Below are positions 7,006 to 16,060 of a DNA stretch of 40,043 nt, one piece after another. Location: the NCBI GenBank assembly GCA_002428415.1, contig DIWI01000004.1:1-40043 (forward strand), written 5' to 3'. Made by a program: the position numbers and the translations under genes. Numbering within the stretch: the stretch's first letter is position 1; each line of letters opens with the position of its first letter. The notes below the pieces were generated by a model. The model had not been told where the DNA came from. It worked only from the letters and a program-made list of their open reading frames with translations, and ran no database searches. The DNA comes from Clostridiaceae bacterium UBA6110 (lineage in GTDB: Bacteria; Bacillota; Clostridia; Clostridiales; Clostridiaceae).

Positions 7006-8436
7006 ATGGGAAGATTGCCAGAAGGCTTTTTATGGGGCGGCGCATCAGCTGCCAACCAGTGTGAAGGAGGATACCTCTCCGACGGGAAGGGTTTGTCTAC
7101 AATAGATGTGGTCCCTGCGGGAAAGGACCGTTTCCCTGTAATGACAGGGGAAATGAAGATGTATGAATGTGACGGCGAGCACTTCTATCCAAGCCATGAG
7201 GCTATAGACTTCTATGGCAGATTCAGGGAGGATATTGCCCTGTTCGCAGAAATGGGATTCAGGACCTTCAGGTTTTCCATATCCTGGGCAAGGCTGTTCC
7301 CTAACGGAGATGAGCTAAAGCCTAATGAAACAGGTCTGAGTTTCTATGAGGAGGTCATAGATGAGTGCCTTAAATATGGCATAGAACCCCTCATTACAAT
7401 CACACACTTCGATGTGCCAATGCACCTGGTAACCTCAATAGGTTCCTGGAGAAGCAGGGAAATGGTAACCTATTACGAAAGACTGGTAAGGGCAATATTT
7501 GAACGTTATAAGGGAAAGGTAAAGTACTACCTTACCTTCAATGAGATCAACATGCTACTCCATCTGCCCTTCGTCGGAGCAGGTCTCACATTCGAGGATG
7601 GGGAGGACAGGGATGCGGTCATGTACCAGGCAGCCCACCACCAGCTGGTAGCAAGCGCTCTTGCCACCAAAATCGCCAGGGAGACAGACCCCCTGATAAA
7701 GATAGGATGCATGGTTGCAGCAGCGAACTTCTATCCAAACACATGCAATCCCGAAGATGTGTTCAAGGCCATCGGGAAGGACAGGGAGAACTACTTCCTT
7801 ATCGATGTCCAGTCAAGAGGTGAATATCCAAGGTATGCTCTGAAGCAGCTTGAAAGGAAAGGGATCCGGATAGCAATGGAGAAGGGTGACCTTGAGCTTC
7901 TCAGGGACAACACCGTTGACTTCATATCGTTCAGCTACTATTCCTCAAGGCTTACCAGCGCAGACCCCGGCATAACCGCTGAAACTTCAGGCAATGTATT
8001 CAAGACCCTGAGGAATCCTTACCTTAAGGCAAGCGAGTGGGGTTGGCAGATAGATCCTCTTGGACTCAGGATTACAATGAACACACTCTATGACAGGTAC
8101 CAGAAACCCCTGTTCATTGTAGAAAACGGACTCGGTGCTGTGGATACTCCGGATGAAAATGGAAAAATAGATGACGACTACAGGATCGATTACCTTAAGA
8201 AGCACATTGAAGCAATGATCGATGCAGTCGACATTGATGGAGTCGAGCTCCTGGGCTATACCCCTTGGGGATGCATAGACCTGGTTTCAGCTTCTACAGG
8301 AGAAATGAAGAAGCGATACGGCTTCATTTATGTCGACAAGGACAATGAGGGCAAAGGCACACTTTCCAGAACCAGGAAGAAGAGCTTCAACTGGTACAGA
8401 AAAGTCATTGCATCAAATGGAGAAGACCTGACCTGA
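7006..8436 (+). CDS. 6-phospho-beta-glucosidase, glycoside hydrolase family 1
   Basis: A 476-residue cytoplasmic GH1 enzyme that splits the phosphorylated disaccharide delivered by the PTS into glucose 6-phosphate and sugar. Glu180 in YLTFNEINML is the acid/base and Glu373 in FIVENGLG the nucleophile. Ser428, Lys436 and Tyr438 (in LVSASTGEMKKRYGF) correspond to the Ser-Lys-Tyr set that binds the 6-phosphate in this subfamily. I chose ATG 7006 because AGGAGG stands nine bases before it and family proteins begin at LPEGFLWGGA; the frame stays open for 39 codons upstream across the hairpin. It is the last gene of the PTS operon. Confidence 0.95.
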   Translation: MGRLPEGFLWGGASAANQCEGGYLSDGKGLSTIDVVPAGKDRFPVMTGEMKMYECDGEHFYPSHEAIDFYGRFREDIALFAEMGFRTFRFSISWARLFPNGDELKPNETGLSFYEEVIDECLKYGIEPLITITHFDVPMHLVTSIGSWRSREMVTYYERLVRAIFERYKGKVKYYLTFNEINMLLHLPFVGAGLTFEDGEDRDAVMYQAAHHQLVASALATKIARETDPLIKIGCMVAAANFYPNTCNPEDVFKAIGKDRENYFLIDVQSRGEYPRYALKQLERKGIRIAMEKGDLELLRDNTVDFISFSYYSSRLTSADPGITAETSGNVFKTLRNPYLKASEWGWQIDPLGLRITMNTLYDRYQKPLFIVENGLGAVDTPDENGKIDDDYRIDYLKKHIEAMIDAVDIDGVELLGYTPWGCIDLVSASTGEMKKRYGFIYVDKDNEGKGTLSRTRKKSFNWYRKVIASNGEDLT

Positions 8437-8446
8437 TCAATAGTAA

Positions 8447-8480
8447 GACCGGACGAAAATCATTCGTCCGGTCCCATTTT
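8447..8480. terminator. Terminator between GH1 and glf (convergent)
   Basis: GACCGGACGA and TCGTCCGGTC pair perfectly around a 7-base loop, followed on the plus strand by CCATTTTTG. It ends the PTS operon and may also stop the glf transcript. A weaker dyad, GTTCGG (8511-8516) with CCGAAC (8538-8543), lies nearer glf. Confidence 0.85.
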
Positions 8481-8611
8481 TGCCCTTATGGCTGACACGC
8501 TCATTTATTCGTTCGGTTATCGTCCGGAAAATCCAGTCCGAACAATTCGAATCCTTCCGGGAGAAAGAATCTGGTTTTGTATCCTAGCCCGGATTGCCCT
8601 CAGCGCAGCTT

Positions 8612-9712
8612 TCACATTGCTTTTTCCAATGCTGCCATTTCCAGTGCCCTCTGGACGATATGGTGCATATCGTAATATCTGTATTCTCCAAGCCTACCTG
8701 CAAAGGTCACACCCTTTTCATTATCTGCCATCTGCCTGTATTTCTCGAATATTTCGCTGTTCCTGGCATCATTAACCGGATAGTACGGTTCACATCCCTG
8801 TTCCCATTTTTCAGGGTACTCCCTGGTTACTACAGTCTTTGGCTGTGTTCCGAATTCGAAGTGCTTGTGTTCAATTATCCGTGTGTACGGCACCTCATAT
8901 TCTGTATAGTTCACGACTGCGCTGCCCTGGAAATTATCCGTATCAAGCACTTCATGCTCGAACCTCAGGCTCCTGTATTCAAGCTCGCCATGCTCGTAGT
9001 TGAAGTACTCATCGATCATTCCAGTATAGACGATCCTCTTCGCAAGCGAGGAGTATCTCCTCCTGTCAGCCAGAAAATCAGCATTCAGGATGACCTCTGT
9101 GCCTTCGAGAAGCCTTTCAACGATCCTTGTGTAGCCTCCAACTGGTATACCCTGGTATCTGTCATTGAAGTAATTGTTGCTGTAAATGAACCTTATGGGC
9201 AGCCTTTTAATGATGAAGGCAGGAAGCTCCGTCGCCTTCTTTCCCCACTGCTTCTCTGTGTAGCCCTTGATGAGCTTCTCGTAGATATCCCGTCCTACCA
9301 GGCTAAGCGCCTGCTCCTCTAGGTTTTTCGGTTCACTGATCCCTTCAGCTTCAATCTGCTCATTTATGATCCTTTTGGCTTCTTCAGGCGTCTTGATTCC
9401 CCACATCTGGTGGAAGGTGTTCATGTTGAAGGGAAGGTTGTACACCTCATCCCTGTATATTGCTATCGGCTCGTTTGTGAAGCGGTTGAATTCAGCAAAC
9501 CTCGTCATATAATCCCACACAGCCTTGTTGTCGGTATGGAAGATATGGGCTCCGTATTCATGCACATTTATGCCTTCCGATTCCCTGGTATAGATGTTTC
9601 CACCGATATGGCTCCTTTTGTCTATCACCAGGCACTTCTTCCCTGCCTTTTTCATCTCATGTGCGAAGACGCTTCCGAATAGTCCTGCCCCTACAATCAG
9701 ATAATCATACAT
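8612..9712 (-). CDS. glf: UDP-galactopyranose mutase
   Basis: A 366-residue flavoenzyme that interconverts UDP-galactopyranose and UDP-galactofuranose, the donor for galactofuranose in surface polysaccharides. The FAD fold starts at DYLIVGAGLFGSVFAHEM, followed by VIDKRSHIGGNIYTRE, EYGAHIFHTDN and, further on, YTEKQWGKKATELPAF and GRLGEYRYYDMHH, all Glf signatures. Length is normal. The start codon overlaps the stop of the upstream glycosyltransferase by one base (TGATG), so translation is coupled. With GT2 next to it, it probably feeds a cell-envelope glycan. Confidence 0.97.
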   Translation of the reverse strand: MYDYLIVGAGLFGSVFAHEMKKAGKKCLVIDKRSHIGGNIYTRESEGINVHEYGAHIFHTDNKAVWDYMTRFAEFNRFTNEPIAIYRDEVYNLPFNMNTFHQMWGIKTPEEAKRIINEQIEAEGISEPKNLEEQALSLVGRDIYEKLIKGYTEKQWGKKATELPAFIIKRLPIRFIYSNNYFNDRYQGIPVGGYTRIVERLLEGTEVILNADFLADRRRYSSLAKRIVYTGMIDEYFNYEHGELEYRSLRFEHEVLDTDNFQGSAVVNYTEYEVPYTRIIEHKHFEFGTQPKTVVTREYPEKWEQGCEPYYPVNDARNSEIFEKYRQMADNEKGVTFAGRLGEYRYYDMHHIVQRALEMAALEKAM

Positions 9713-10728
9713 CAGTTGAATCCCACTACCTTTCGCGATACCTTATATACCGCAATTGACACGATCCTTCCGAACCTTCCGGGAAGATTTACAGTAGCAC
9801 CCAGGAATCCCCTTCTGAAATGACTGTAGATACTGTTGTTCTTTGTCTTTATGAACTGCCACAGATCCCGCTTCTTCCTGAGGTTTTCAGCCGTTCCCGA
9901 CCTTATCAGCATTATCGAGGTCACTATCGTAACGATCTCAAGATAATTGAGCATGTACCTTCTCTGCCTTACATTAGCAACTATGTCAAGGTCCACCTGG
10001 TCGAACATGAGCCTGTTGACCTTGATCTGCTGGTCGATCCTTCGTATCATCACAGCTTCGTTTACGGACTGGTCAGCACGGCCTATGAAATAACGGTAGA
10101 AATCCACATCTATGTAGTAAAGCGTCTTCACATGCTGCATTGGTACATATACGAAAAGGTTGTCCACGTAGAAGGTGTGCTCCGGCAGCACAAGACCTGA
10201 TTCCTTCAGTACATCCATCCTGAATATGACTGAATGCATCAGCATGTACTGTCCTTTCCTGAATCTCTCCACCTCATCCCAGGTGATTATGCGTCCCTCA
10301 GGTAATGCATTCCTGTAGCGCATTGCCATGTTCACGATATTACCCTGCTTCTCATAAACAAAATTGCTGACATAAAGGTCAACATCATACCCTTGTTCAA
10401 CCATCATGCTTATCGTTTCAAGGATGCGCTTATACGACTCCAGGTCAACCCAGTCATCGCTGTCGACCACCTTGAAATACCTTCCTGTTGCATTCCTTAT
10501 TCCGGTGTTTACAGCTCCGCCATGTCCGGCATTCTTTTGATGTATCGCCCTTACAATTGAAGGGAACCTTTCTGCATACTCATCCGCTATCAAGCCAGTC
10601 TCATCTGAAGACCCGTCATCAATGACCAGTATCTCGACGAGCTCTCCGCCTGGAAGAAGGGATTCTATGCAGTTCCTCATATAGTCCTGTGAGTTGTAGC
10701 AGGGAACGGCTATGGACAATAGTTTCAT
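9712..10728 (-). CDS. Family 2 glycosyltransferase
   Basis: A 338-residue GT-A fold enzyme. The N-terminus LLSIAVPCYNSQDYMRNCIESLL and the segment VEILVIDDGSSDETG are the nucleotide-sugar site, and FKVVDSDDWVDLESY contains the metal-binding DxD region (about residue 95). It lacks the multiple C-terminal membrane spans of processive synthases and resembles EpsJ/WaaE-type enzymes that add one sugar to a lipid-linked glycan. The start ATG 10728 has GAGGT seven bases upstream. It is coupled to glf, so galactofuranose transfer or a step near it is plausible; donor and acceptor are unknown. Confidence 0.9.
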   Translation of the reverse strand: MKLLSIAVPCYNSQDYMRNCIESLLPGGELVEILVIDDGSSDETGLIADEYAERFPSIVRAIHQKNAGHGGAVNTGIRNATGRYFKVVDSDDWVDLESYKRILETISMMVEQGYDVDLYVSNFVYEKQGNIVNMAMRYRNALPEGRIITWDEVERFRKGQYMLMHSVIFRMDVLKESGLVLPEHTFYVDNLFVYVPMQHVKTLYYIDVDFYRYFIGRADQSVNEAVMIRRIDQQIKVNRLMFDQVDLDIVANVRQRRYMLNYLEIVTIVTSIMLIRSGTAENLRKKRDLWQFIKTKNNSIYSHFRRGFLGATVNLPGRFGRIVSIAVYKVSRKVVGFN

Positions 10729-10745
10729 GAAAAATACCTCAACTA

Positions 10746-10775
10746 TAATTCAATTTTGTGACTTCAGGTCAATTT
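10746..10775 (-). promoter_or_regulatory. Possible promoter of the GT2-glf pair
   Basis: On the minus strand TTGACC is followed after 16-18 bases by AATTAT/TTATAG, in the gap between the histidine kinase and GT2 genes. Readthrough from the kinase genes is equally possible because no terminator was seen in the gap. Confidence 0.4.
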
Positions 10776-10819
10776 CCAATTACTCTCATAATATTGTTTA
10801 TGGTCATGGTGGCATTTAC

Positions 10820-12169
10820 TCAGTAATTTCCAGAAACATCAGCAGTATTGCCGCCACCCTTTGGCAATGGTATGAGCATCCTTAAGATGAACCAGTTGTC
10901 GCTCGTATTTATTGTAACATTGCCGCCATACTTATTTACAGTGCTGATTATGCTCTTTATGCCATAACCGTGATAATCGCTGTCTGCCTTGGTTGTGGTC
11001 GGCAGTCCATCCTCAAAGTCTATGCTGTCTTCAAAGTAGTTTTCAAACCTCACCATAAGGAAATCATTCTTCGAAAACACCGCAACTCTTATGAGGTGCT
11101 TGTCCTTGTCAGCCAGCTTCTCTACACCCTCAATGGCATTGTCGAAGGCATTCCCGAATATCGTGCATATGTCCATGACATCCATGAAATTGAGGAGGCT
11201 TCCGTCAGCGACGCAGGTCAGGTTTATGCCCTTTTCCCTGCAATAGATGCTCTTGCCCGTAAGCACAGTGTCGAGCACCGAATTTCCGGTCTTAATTTCG
11301 GATTCGTACATGCTTATGGCTCTATCCATTTCTGCAAGGTAGGACTCCTTCTTGGCAACGTCCGTTTCAGCCCTTATTATCGCTATCTGATGCTTCAGGT
11401 CGTGGTATTTCCTGTTTATCAGCTCAGTGCTCTCTTTGGAGCTCTGGTACTGTTCGTACTGCCTGTAAAGCACGTTGTTGATTGCCTCCAGCTCGAACTT
11501 CATCCGCATTTCCTTGCGCTGCTCCTGCTGGGCATAAATCATCGTAAGTCCGCTGAAATCAACCAGTGTCCTTATGTAGAATATTCCGGCTCCGACCGCC
11601 TCAAAAATTTCAGCATCCTTGAAGGCGAAATTTATGTTGCTGATTATGAAGGAAGCAAGGGTAATCAGGATGACGCTCCCGAGCTCCTTCCTGTTGACAT
11701 CGAGTCTCCTGCTTCCGGGAACCTGCCTTTTTACAATTAGATAGAATAGCGCGAAAAGAATAAAATATACTGCTGCCATTATAATAGTTGAGGCTGACAT
11801 CGAATCATGCTTTGTCAGCAGGACAAAATAAAAGTAAACCTGTGATTCGAACGCCGCGATGAATTCAGCTGCTATGAATGCTACTGATGTGCAGTATCCT
11901 GCGTCAAGCAGCGAAACATCGCTGCATACGTATATGAATGCGAGCATGGAGGCGACAGCCACCATCATGCTTGGAACCCAGAAGGCTATGGGAAGCAAGC
12001 CTGCAATGTACTGGATGGCAAACTGGATTATACCGAAGGCTGCAATGGTTACAGCGAACCTGAGCCCTCTTATCCTTCTCCTAAGGACCAGTATGAATAC
12101 AGCGCAGGCTGCGAACTCAGCCAGTGCCGTATAGAGCCTTGGGATTTCAGAAAACTGAAGATAGCTCAT
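10820..12169 (-). CDS. AgrC-like sensor histidine kinase (GHKL)
   Basis: A 449-residue kinase with about six N-terminal membrane segments (to residue 210), a coiled region, then the kinase core. His256 in KYHDLKHQIAIIRAE is the phospho-acceptor; IFGNAFDNAIEGVE (N box, near 340-349) and YHGYGIKSIISTVNKYGG (G box) define a GHKL ATPase domain of the AgrC/CitS-like kind. Its ATG overlaps the stop of the response regulator by four bases (ATGA). Such kinases often sense secreted peptides, but no agrD- or agrB-like gene is visible nearby, so the signal is unknown. Confidence 0.93.
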   Translation of the reverse strand: MSYLQFSEIPRLYTALAEFAACAVFILVLRRRIRGLRFAVTIAAFGIIQFAIQYIAGLLPIAFWVPSMMVAVASMLAFIYVCSDVSLLDAGYCTSVAFIAAEFIAAFESQVYFYFVLLTKHDSMSASTIIMAAVYFILFALFYLIVKRQVPGSRRLDVNRKELGSVILITLASFIISNINFAFKDAEIFEAVGAGIFYIRTLVDFSGLTMIYAQQEQRKEMRMKFELEAINNVLYRQYEQYQSSKESTELINRKYHDLKHQIAIIRAETDVAKKESYLAEMDRAISMYESEIKTGNSVLDTVLTGKSIYCREKGINLTCVADGSLLNFMDVMDICTIFGNAFDNAIEGVEKLADKDKHLIRVAVFSKNDFLMVRFENYFEDSIDFEDGLPTTTKADSDYHGYGIKSIISTVNKYGGNVTINTSDNWFILRMLIPLPKGGGNTADVSGNY

Positions 12170-12876
12170 CTGAGCACACCTCCGATGTAGTCAGCAAGAG
12201 CATTCATGAAATCGGACTTGCGCGGTCTGCTTATCTTCAGCTTGTGTCCCCCAACGGTTGCAATGTCCTGGTTTACGCTCTCGACATGGGCCAGGTTGAC
12301 AAGATAGCAGTTATTGCAGCGCGTGAAGGATGCTGCAGGAAGCTTCTGCTCCATGTTCTTGAGCGAATCATTGAAGGTGTATTCTTCATTCAATGTATGT
12401 ACAGTGATCCTGTGCCCGAGGCTCTCGAAATAGGTCACCTTAGCCAGGTCGAGCTTTACTATGCCGCCTGAATGCTGCACTACCAGAAAGTTATCCTTTT
12501 TCTTTTTCATCTGGCCTATGGCCTTAGTGAGCTGCTGTGAGAAAGCAAATGGAAGTACTGGCTTAATAACGAAATCAAGTGCATTTACCGAATACCCCTT
12601 TATTGCATAATTTGCCATGTTGGTGATGAAAATCAAAATGACATCCTCATCCATTGACCTGATCTTTTCTGCTGCTGTCATGCCGTCCATAACAGGCATC
12701 TGTATGTCCAGGAATATGATGTCATAGACTGGCCTGTAGCCTGATACGATCTCAGAGCCGTCTCTAAAGGATGTGACCTCGAATTTTTCTCCGCTTGTCC
12801 TGGAGTACTCTGCTATGCAGCTCTCAAGCAAGTCCCTTACTTCAGCCTCGTCATCTACAATGGCTATCCTTATCAT
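12166..12876 (-). CDS. LytTR-family response regulator
   Basis: A 236-residue regulator. The receiver domain (about 1-120) has Asp8/Asp9, the phospho-acceptor Asp57 in YDIIFLDIQMPVMDG and the conserved Lys near residue 106 in VIKPVLPF. The C-terminal LytTR DNA-binding domain (about 135-235) includes VTYFESLGHRITVHT and FTRCNNCYLVNLAHVESV. The ATG at 12876 sits behind a full GGGAGGTGATG site; the open frame extends ten codons further upstream. It is the partner of the AgrC-like kinase. A matching direct-repeat site lies at the GH3 operon promoter at 18850-18879. Confidence 0.95.
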   Translation of the reverse strand: MIRIAIVDDEAEVRDLLESCIAEYSRTSGEKFEVTSFRDGSEIVSGYRPVYDIIFLDIQMPVMDGMTAAEKIRSMDEDVILIFITNMANYAIKGYSVNALDFVIKPVLPFAFSQQLTKAIGQMKKKKDNFLVVQHSGGIVKLDLAKVTYFESLGHRITVHTLNEEYTFNDSLKNMEQKLPAASFTRCNNCYLVNLAHVESVNQDIATVGGHKLKISRPRKSDFMNALADYIGGVLR

Positions 12877-12921
12877 TTCATCACCTCCCTCAGTTTCTAA
12901 AATCATTACCCGGATATCTGA

Positions 12922-12950
12922 ATATTAAGCCATTGCGCAGCAACTAGCAA
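12922..12950 (-). promoter_or_regulatory. Promoter of the two-component system
   Basis: Minus-strand TTGCTA (12950-12945) and TAATAT (12927-12922) with a 17-base spacer, about 45 bases before the regulator start. It lies after the GtrA terminator, so the two-component genes have their own transcript. Confidence 0.6.
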
Positions 12951-13000
12951 TAAGCGGTTATCAGGTTTCTTACGGTTTTACTTCCACGATAGTACAAAAG

Positions 13001-13027
13001 ACAACTGAAGCTAAAGCCTTCAGCTGT
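13001..13027 (-). terminator. Terminator after the gtrA-like gene
   Basis: On the minus strand ACAGCTGAAG and CTTCAGTTGT form a 10-base stem with one wobble pair, followed by CTTTTGT. It closes the GH3-GtrA operon. Confidence 0.65.
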
Positions 13028-13039
13028 CCTATTGTATCT

Positions 13040-13540
13040 TCAGTTTTCCTTCTTCATCACAGCGAACTTCAGCACCGGGTATATTATCAGTACCTGAACT
13101 ATGATGTTGATCATGTTAGTCAGGTTGGTCGCCCAGAAGACCCCGAAAATTCCAGTAAGTGGTGCCAGAGCTATTGTTGGTATATACAGGCAGATAAGGT
13201 AGACGGCGAGTACGGTGAGAAGGTATATTGGCACCGCTCCCCTAAGGGAGTTGTTGGCTCCGAATACGATCTTCCTCTGCACTACAAAGTTTACTGCCTG
13301 GGCTATGAAGAAGCTGAGAAGAAATGAGAGGAATGCAGCAAGTCCACCATTTTTCACTGAATAATCATAGATCCAGAACCTGAAGGCTGTGCCTGAAAGT
13401 CCCGAAAATAAGTAATTCCTGCTGAAAATCAGGACCGCAAAGTTTACGATTGTGGCAATGTTGCTGAACAGGTTGAACATGATGAACTCAAACAGGTCTG
13501 AATGCCTTTCTTTGAAATTCCGAAATGCATCGTTCATCAT
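13040..13540 (-). CDS. GtrA-like membrane protein
   Basis: A 166-residue protein with four membrane segments (about 17-40, 65-90, 100-122 and 132-158) and the GtrA-family pattern FIMFNLFSNIATIVNF and FIAQAVNFVVQRKIVFG. GtrA proteins are thought to flip undecaprenyl-linked sugars for decoration of surface polymers. Its ATG overlaps the stop of the upstream GH3 gene (ATGA at 13537-13540), so the two are translationally coupled, an unusual pairing of a flippase with a glycosidase. A second in-frame ATG follows at once and either may be used. Confidence 0.88.
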   Translation of the reverse strand: MMNDAFRNFKERHSDLFEFIMFNLFSNIATIVNFAVLIFSRNYLFSGLSGTAFRFWIYDYSVKNGGLAAFLSFLLSFFIAQAVNFVVQRKIVFGANNSLRGAVPIYLLTVLAVYLICLYIPTIALAPLTGIFGVFWATNLTNMINIIVQVLIIYPVLKFAVMKKEN

Positions 13541-15990
13541 ATTTTTCCTGCCTTGAGCAGGCTTTCCTTGAAATCCTTCTTTGCTCTTTTCATCCTGAAA
13601 TATCCCGCTATCAGGTTTGACCAGCCCTTAAAGAATCTTCCATTTACAATCAGAAGCAGGCTGTCCACCATCACCATGCTAAGCATTCCCTTTGTCATTT
13701 TCGCCAGTCCATAGAACGGCATATTGTATATGTACTGCAGGTTGAGGTCAGAGCTTCTTTTTTCTTCAGCCTTAAGCTTCATGTGCTTAAGCATCCTGTG
13801 GAGAAGCCTTGCCATACCGCTTTTTGCATAGTAGAGCTGGGATATTGTGTCGTTTCTTGTTAGTGGCAATGACTTGTCCCAATCTGCCCTTGGAGCTTTC
13901 CTTCCAAGAAGCGCTTCGAATTCCTCAGCTGTTACAGAATCAACTTCGGCTGTGTAGTAATGCTCCATCTTTGTCCTTATATACGGTGACTTTGCACCGG
14001 TACCTTCATTACTGAATTCTCCTGTCAGCCGTATATCTTCAGATGACGCCCCGACAAGTATGCTGTATGTTCCGCCTTCTACCTCGAATCTTCCTGTCTT
14101 GACGTTGAAGTACCTGAAGGTCCTGTCATCAAAGGGTATCGCGACCCTCCTGCTCTCACCTGGCTGAAGCTTTAACTTCACAAAGCCCTTCAGCTCTTGT
14201 TTTGGTCTGAAAATCTCAGAATTCTCAAGACCTACATACAGCTGGGCAATTTCAGCTCCTTCTGTCTTTCCTGTATTTGTGATCGTGAATGTTACGCCGC
14301 CTTTATCCACTGCAAGGTCTGAGTATCCAAAGGAAGTGTAGCTGAGTCCATAACCGAACGGGAACCTTGGCTTTATGCCCTTCTTCCCAAAATAGCGGTA
14401 TCCGACGAATATTGACTCCCTGTACTCGGTTGTACTTTCAGGTCCCGGGAAATATCCGAAGCTTGAAACATCCTCATACTTCATCGGATAGCTTTCGCTT
14501 AGCTTGCCTCCGGGACATACCCTTCCTGTTATGACGTTTAACATCGCCATTGCACCAGCCTGTCCTGAAAGGCTTCCATGGAGCATAGCCCTGCAGTCAT
14601 CTGTCCACGGCATTTCTATCGCTGAGCCGCAGCTCAGCACACAGATTATGTTCGGATTGACTTCCTTCAAAGCCTTCAGAAGCGAAATCTGATTTTCACT
14701 TATTCTCATGTGGCTTCGCTCAAGTCCCTCAACCTCGCTCATCTCATCGAGACCGATATAGAGGAGTATGACCTGTGCTTTACCGGCAAGCTCAAGTGCC
14801 GCAGTTTGCATTGCCTTGTCTTCCGTTCCGTTTCTCCTGAATCCAGGCTCGCAGCCAACCATATCAAGGCTTGTATTGCTTATGCAGTCTACTGCATTGT
14901 CAACCTTGGTAGGGTTTACGTTGCTTGACCCTCCCCCCTGATATCTTGGTACCCTGGCGAAGTCTCCTATTATTGCAACCCTGGTACCTTCTGCAAGCGG
15001 AAGCATGCTGTCATCATTCTTAAGAAGCACAACCGATTCTTCAGCTGCCTTCATCGCAATGCCGTGGAAGTATTCTGCATCTTTTCCTGAAGAGGCTATA
15101 TTTTGCTCATTTTCTCTCCCCATAACTCCAAGGTCAATGAGGAAGCTCAGGTATTCATCCACTCTTCTGTCAAGGACCGTCTCCGGAATCAACCCGGATC
15201 TTACCGCATTGATTATTTCAATATCGCTGTTTGTTCCTGAAGATGGCATCTCGACATTAGTTCCAGCGTTTAGGCCGGCTACCCTGTCATGGCTTCCGCC
15301 CCAGTCTGTCACAACAATGCCTTCAAATCCCCACTCATTTCTCAGTATATCTGAGAGAAGATGGCTGTTTTCACTTGCATGGCTGCCATTTACCTTATTG
15401 TAGGATGACATTACAGAGAGAGGCTTCCCTTCCTTTACCGCGATTTCGAATCCCGTCAGGTAAAGCTCCCTGAGAGTCCTCTCGTCAAGGACTGAGTCGT
15501 TCGACATCCTGTGCAGCTCCTGGTTGTTGACCGCAAAATGCTTTATGCATGCGGAAATACCATTGCTCTGAATTCCCCTTGTGAATGCGGCGGCCATCTT
15601 TCCGCTTAGTATTGGGTCCTCGCTGAAATACTCGAAGTTTCGTCCGCAAAGCGGGTTCCTCTTCATGTTCAGCCCCGGTCCCAGGAGCACATTGATCCCC
15701 TGATTACGAGCCTCTTCCCCCAGAGCCTGACCGACAGTCTCAGCAAGGTCAGTATCCCAGCTGTTTGCAATTGCTGATGCTGTGGGATAGCAGGTGGATG
15801 GCTTCCCCGGATTAAGGCCAAGATGATCAACCTGATCAGTCTGGCTCCTTACACCGTTAGGACCATCAGCAAAGTATATTGACGGAATACCCAGTCTGTC
15901 TATTTTCTTTGACATCCAGAAGTTCTCACCGGACATCAGAGAAGCTTTTTCCTCAAGAGTCATCTGTCTTATAAGTTCCAAATTTTTCAT
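13537..15990 (-). CDS. Cytoplasmic family 3 glycoside hydrolase (beta-glucosidase type)
   Basis: An 817-residue GH3 enzyme in the usual order: N-terminal barrel (about 5-290), C-terminal alpha/beta domain (about 310-530) and Fn3-like domain (about 570-660). Asp229 in GFEGIVVTDWGGSHD is the nucleophile, and the EGLER segment near residue 421 should supply the acid/base. IKHFAVNNQELHR is the conserved KH loop. There is no signal peptide, so it acts inside the cell on short beta-glucosides. A C-terminal tail of about 130 residues, basic and with one hydrophobic stretch, extends beyond the Fn3 domain. It is coupled to the GtrA-like gene. Exact sugar unknown. Confidence 0.93.
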   Translation of the reverse strand: MKNLELIRQMTLEEKASLMSGENFWMSKKIDRLGIPSIYFADGPNGVRSQTDQVDHLGLNPGKPSTCYPTASAIANSWDTDLAETVGQALGEEARNQGINVLLGPGLNMKRNPLCGRNFEYFSEDPILSGKMAAAFTRGIQSNGISACIKHFAVNNQELHRMSNDSVLDERTLRELYLTGFEIAVKEGKPLSVMSSYNKVNGSHASENSHLLSDILRNEWGFEGIVVTDWGGSHDRVAGLNAGTNVEMPSSGTNSDIEIINAVRSGLIPETVLDRRVDEYLSFLIDLGVMGRENEQNIASSGKDAEYFHGIAMKAAEESVVLLKNDDSMLPLAEGTRVAIIGDFARVPRYQGGGSSNVNPTKVDNAVDCISNTSLDMVGCEPGFRRNGTEDKAMQTAALELAGKAQVILLYIGLDEMSEVEGLERSHMRISENQISLLKALKEVNPNIICVLSCGSAIEMPWTDDCRAMLHGSLSGQAGAMAMLNVITGRVCPGGKLSESYPMKYEDVSSFGYFPGPESTTEYRESIFVGYRYFGKKGIKPRFPFGYGLSYTSFGYSDLAVDKGGVTFTITNTGKTEGAEIAQLYVGLENSEIFRPKQELKGFVKLKLQPGESRRVAIPFDDRTFRYFNVKTGRFEVEGGTYSILVGASSEDIRLTGEFSNEGTGAKSPYIRTKMEHYYTAEVDSVTAEEFEALLGRKAPRADWDKSLPLTRNDTISQLYYAKSGMARLLHRMLKHMKLKAEEKRSSDLNLQYIYNMPFYGLAKMTKGMLSMVMVDSLLLIVNGRFFKGWSNLIAGYFRMKRAKKDFKESLLKAGKI

Positions 15991-16006
15991 ATCTCACCTA
16001 TAGCCA

Positions 16007-16035
16007 GGACTGCCTTCCTTATTAGATGGCAGTCC
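16007..16035 (-). other. Intercistronic hairpin between the two GH3 genes
   Basis: GGACTGCC and GGCAGTCC form an 8-base stem with a 13-base loop in the 70-base gap. No T-run follows on the minus strand, so the genes can still share a transcript; it may set their relative levels. Confidence 0.5.
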
Positions 16036-16060
16036 CGGTCCTTAGAAATTTTTCTGATGT

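Noticed and set aside
8488..9322. Plus-strand open frames antisense to glf
   Set aside because: They are shadows of a clear minus-strand gene, with no ribosome site or family features.
12877..13039. Search for an agrD-like peptide gene next to the AgrC-like kinase
   Set aside because: No open frame with a ribosome site exists in this gap; it contains only a terminator and a promoter.
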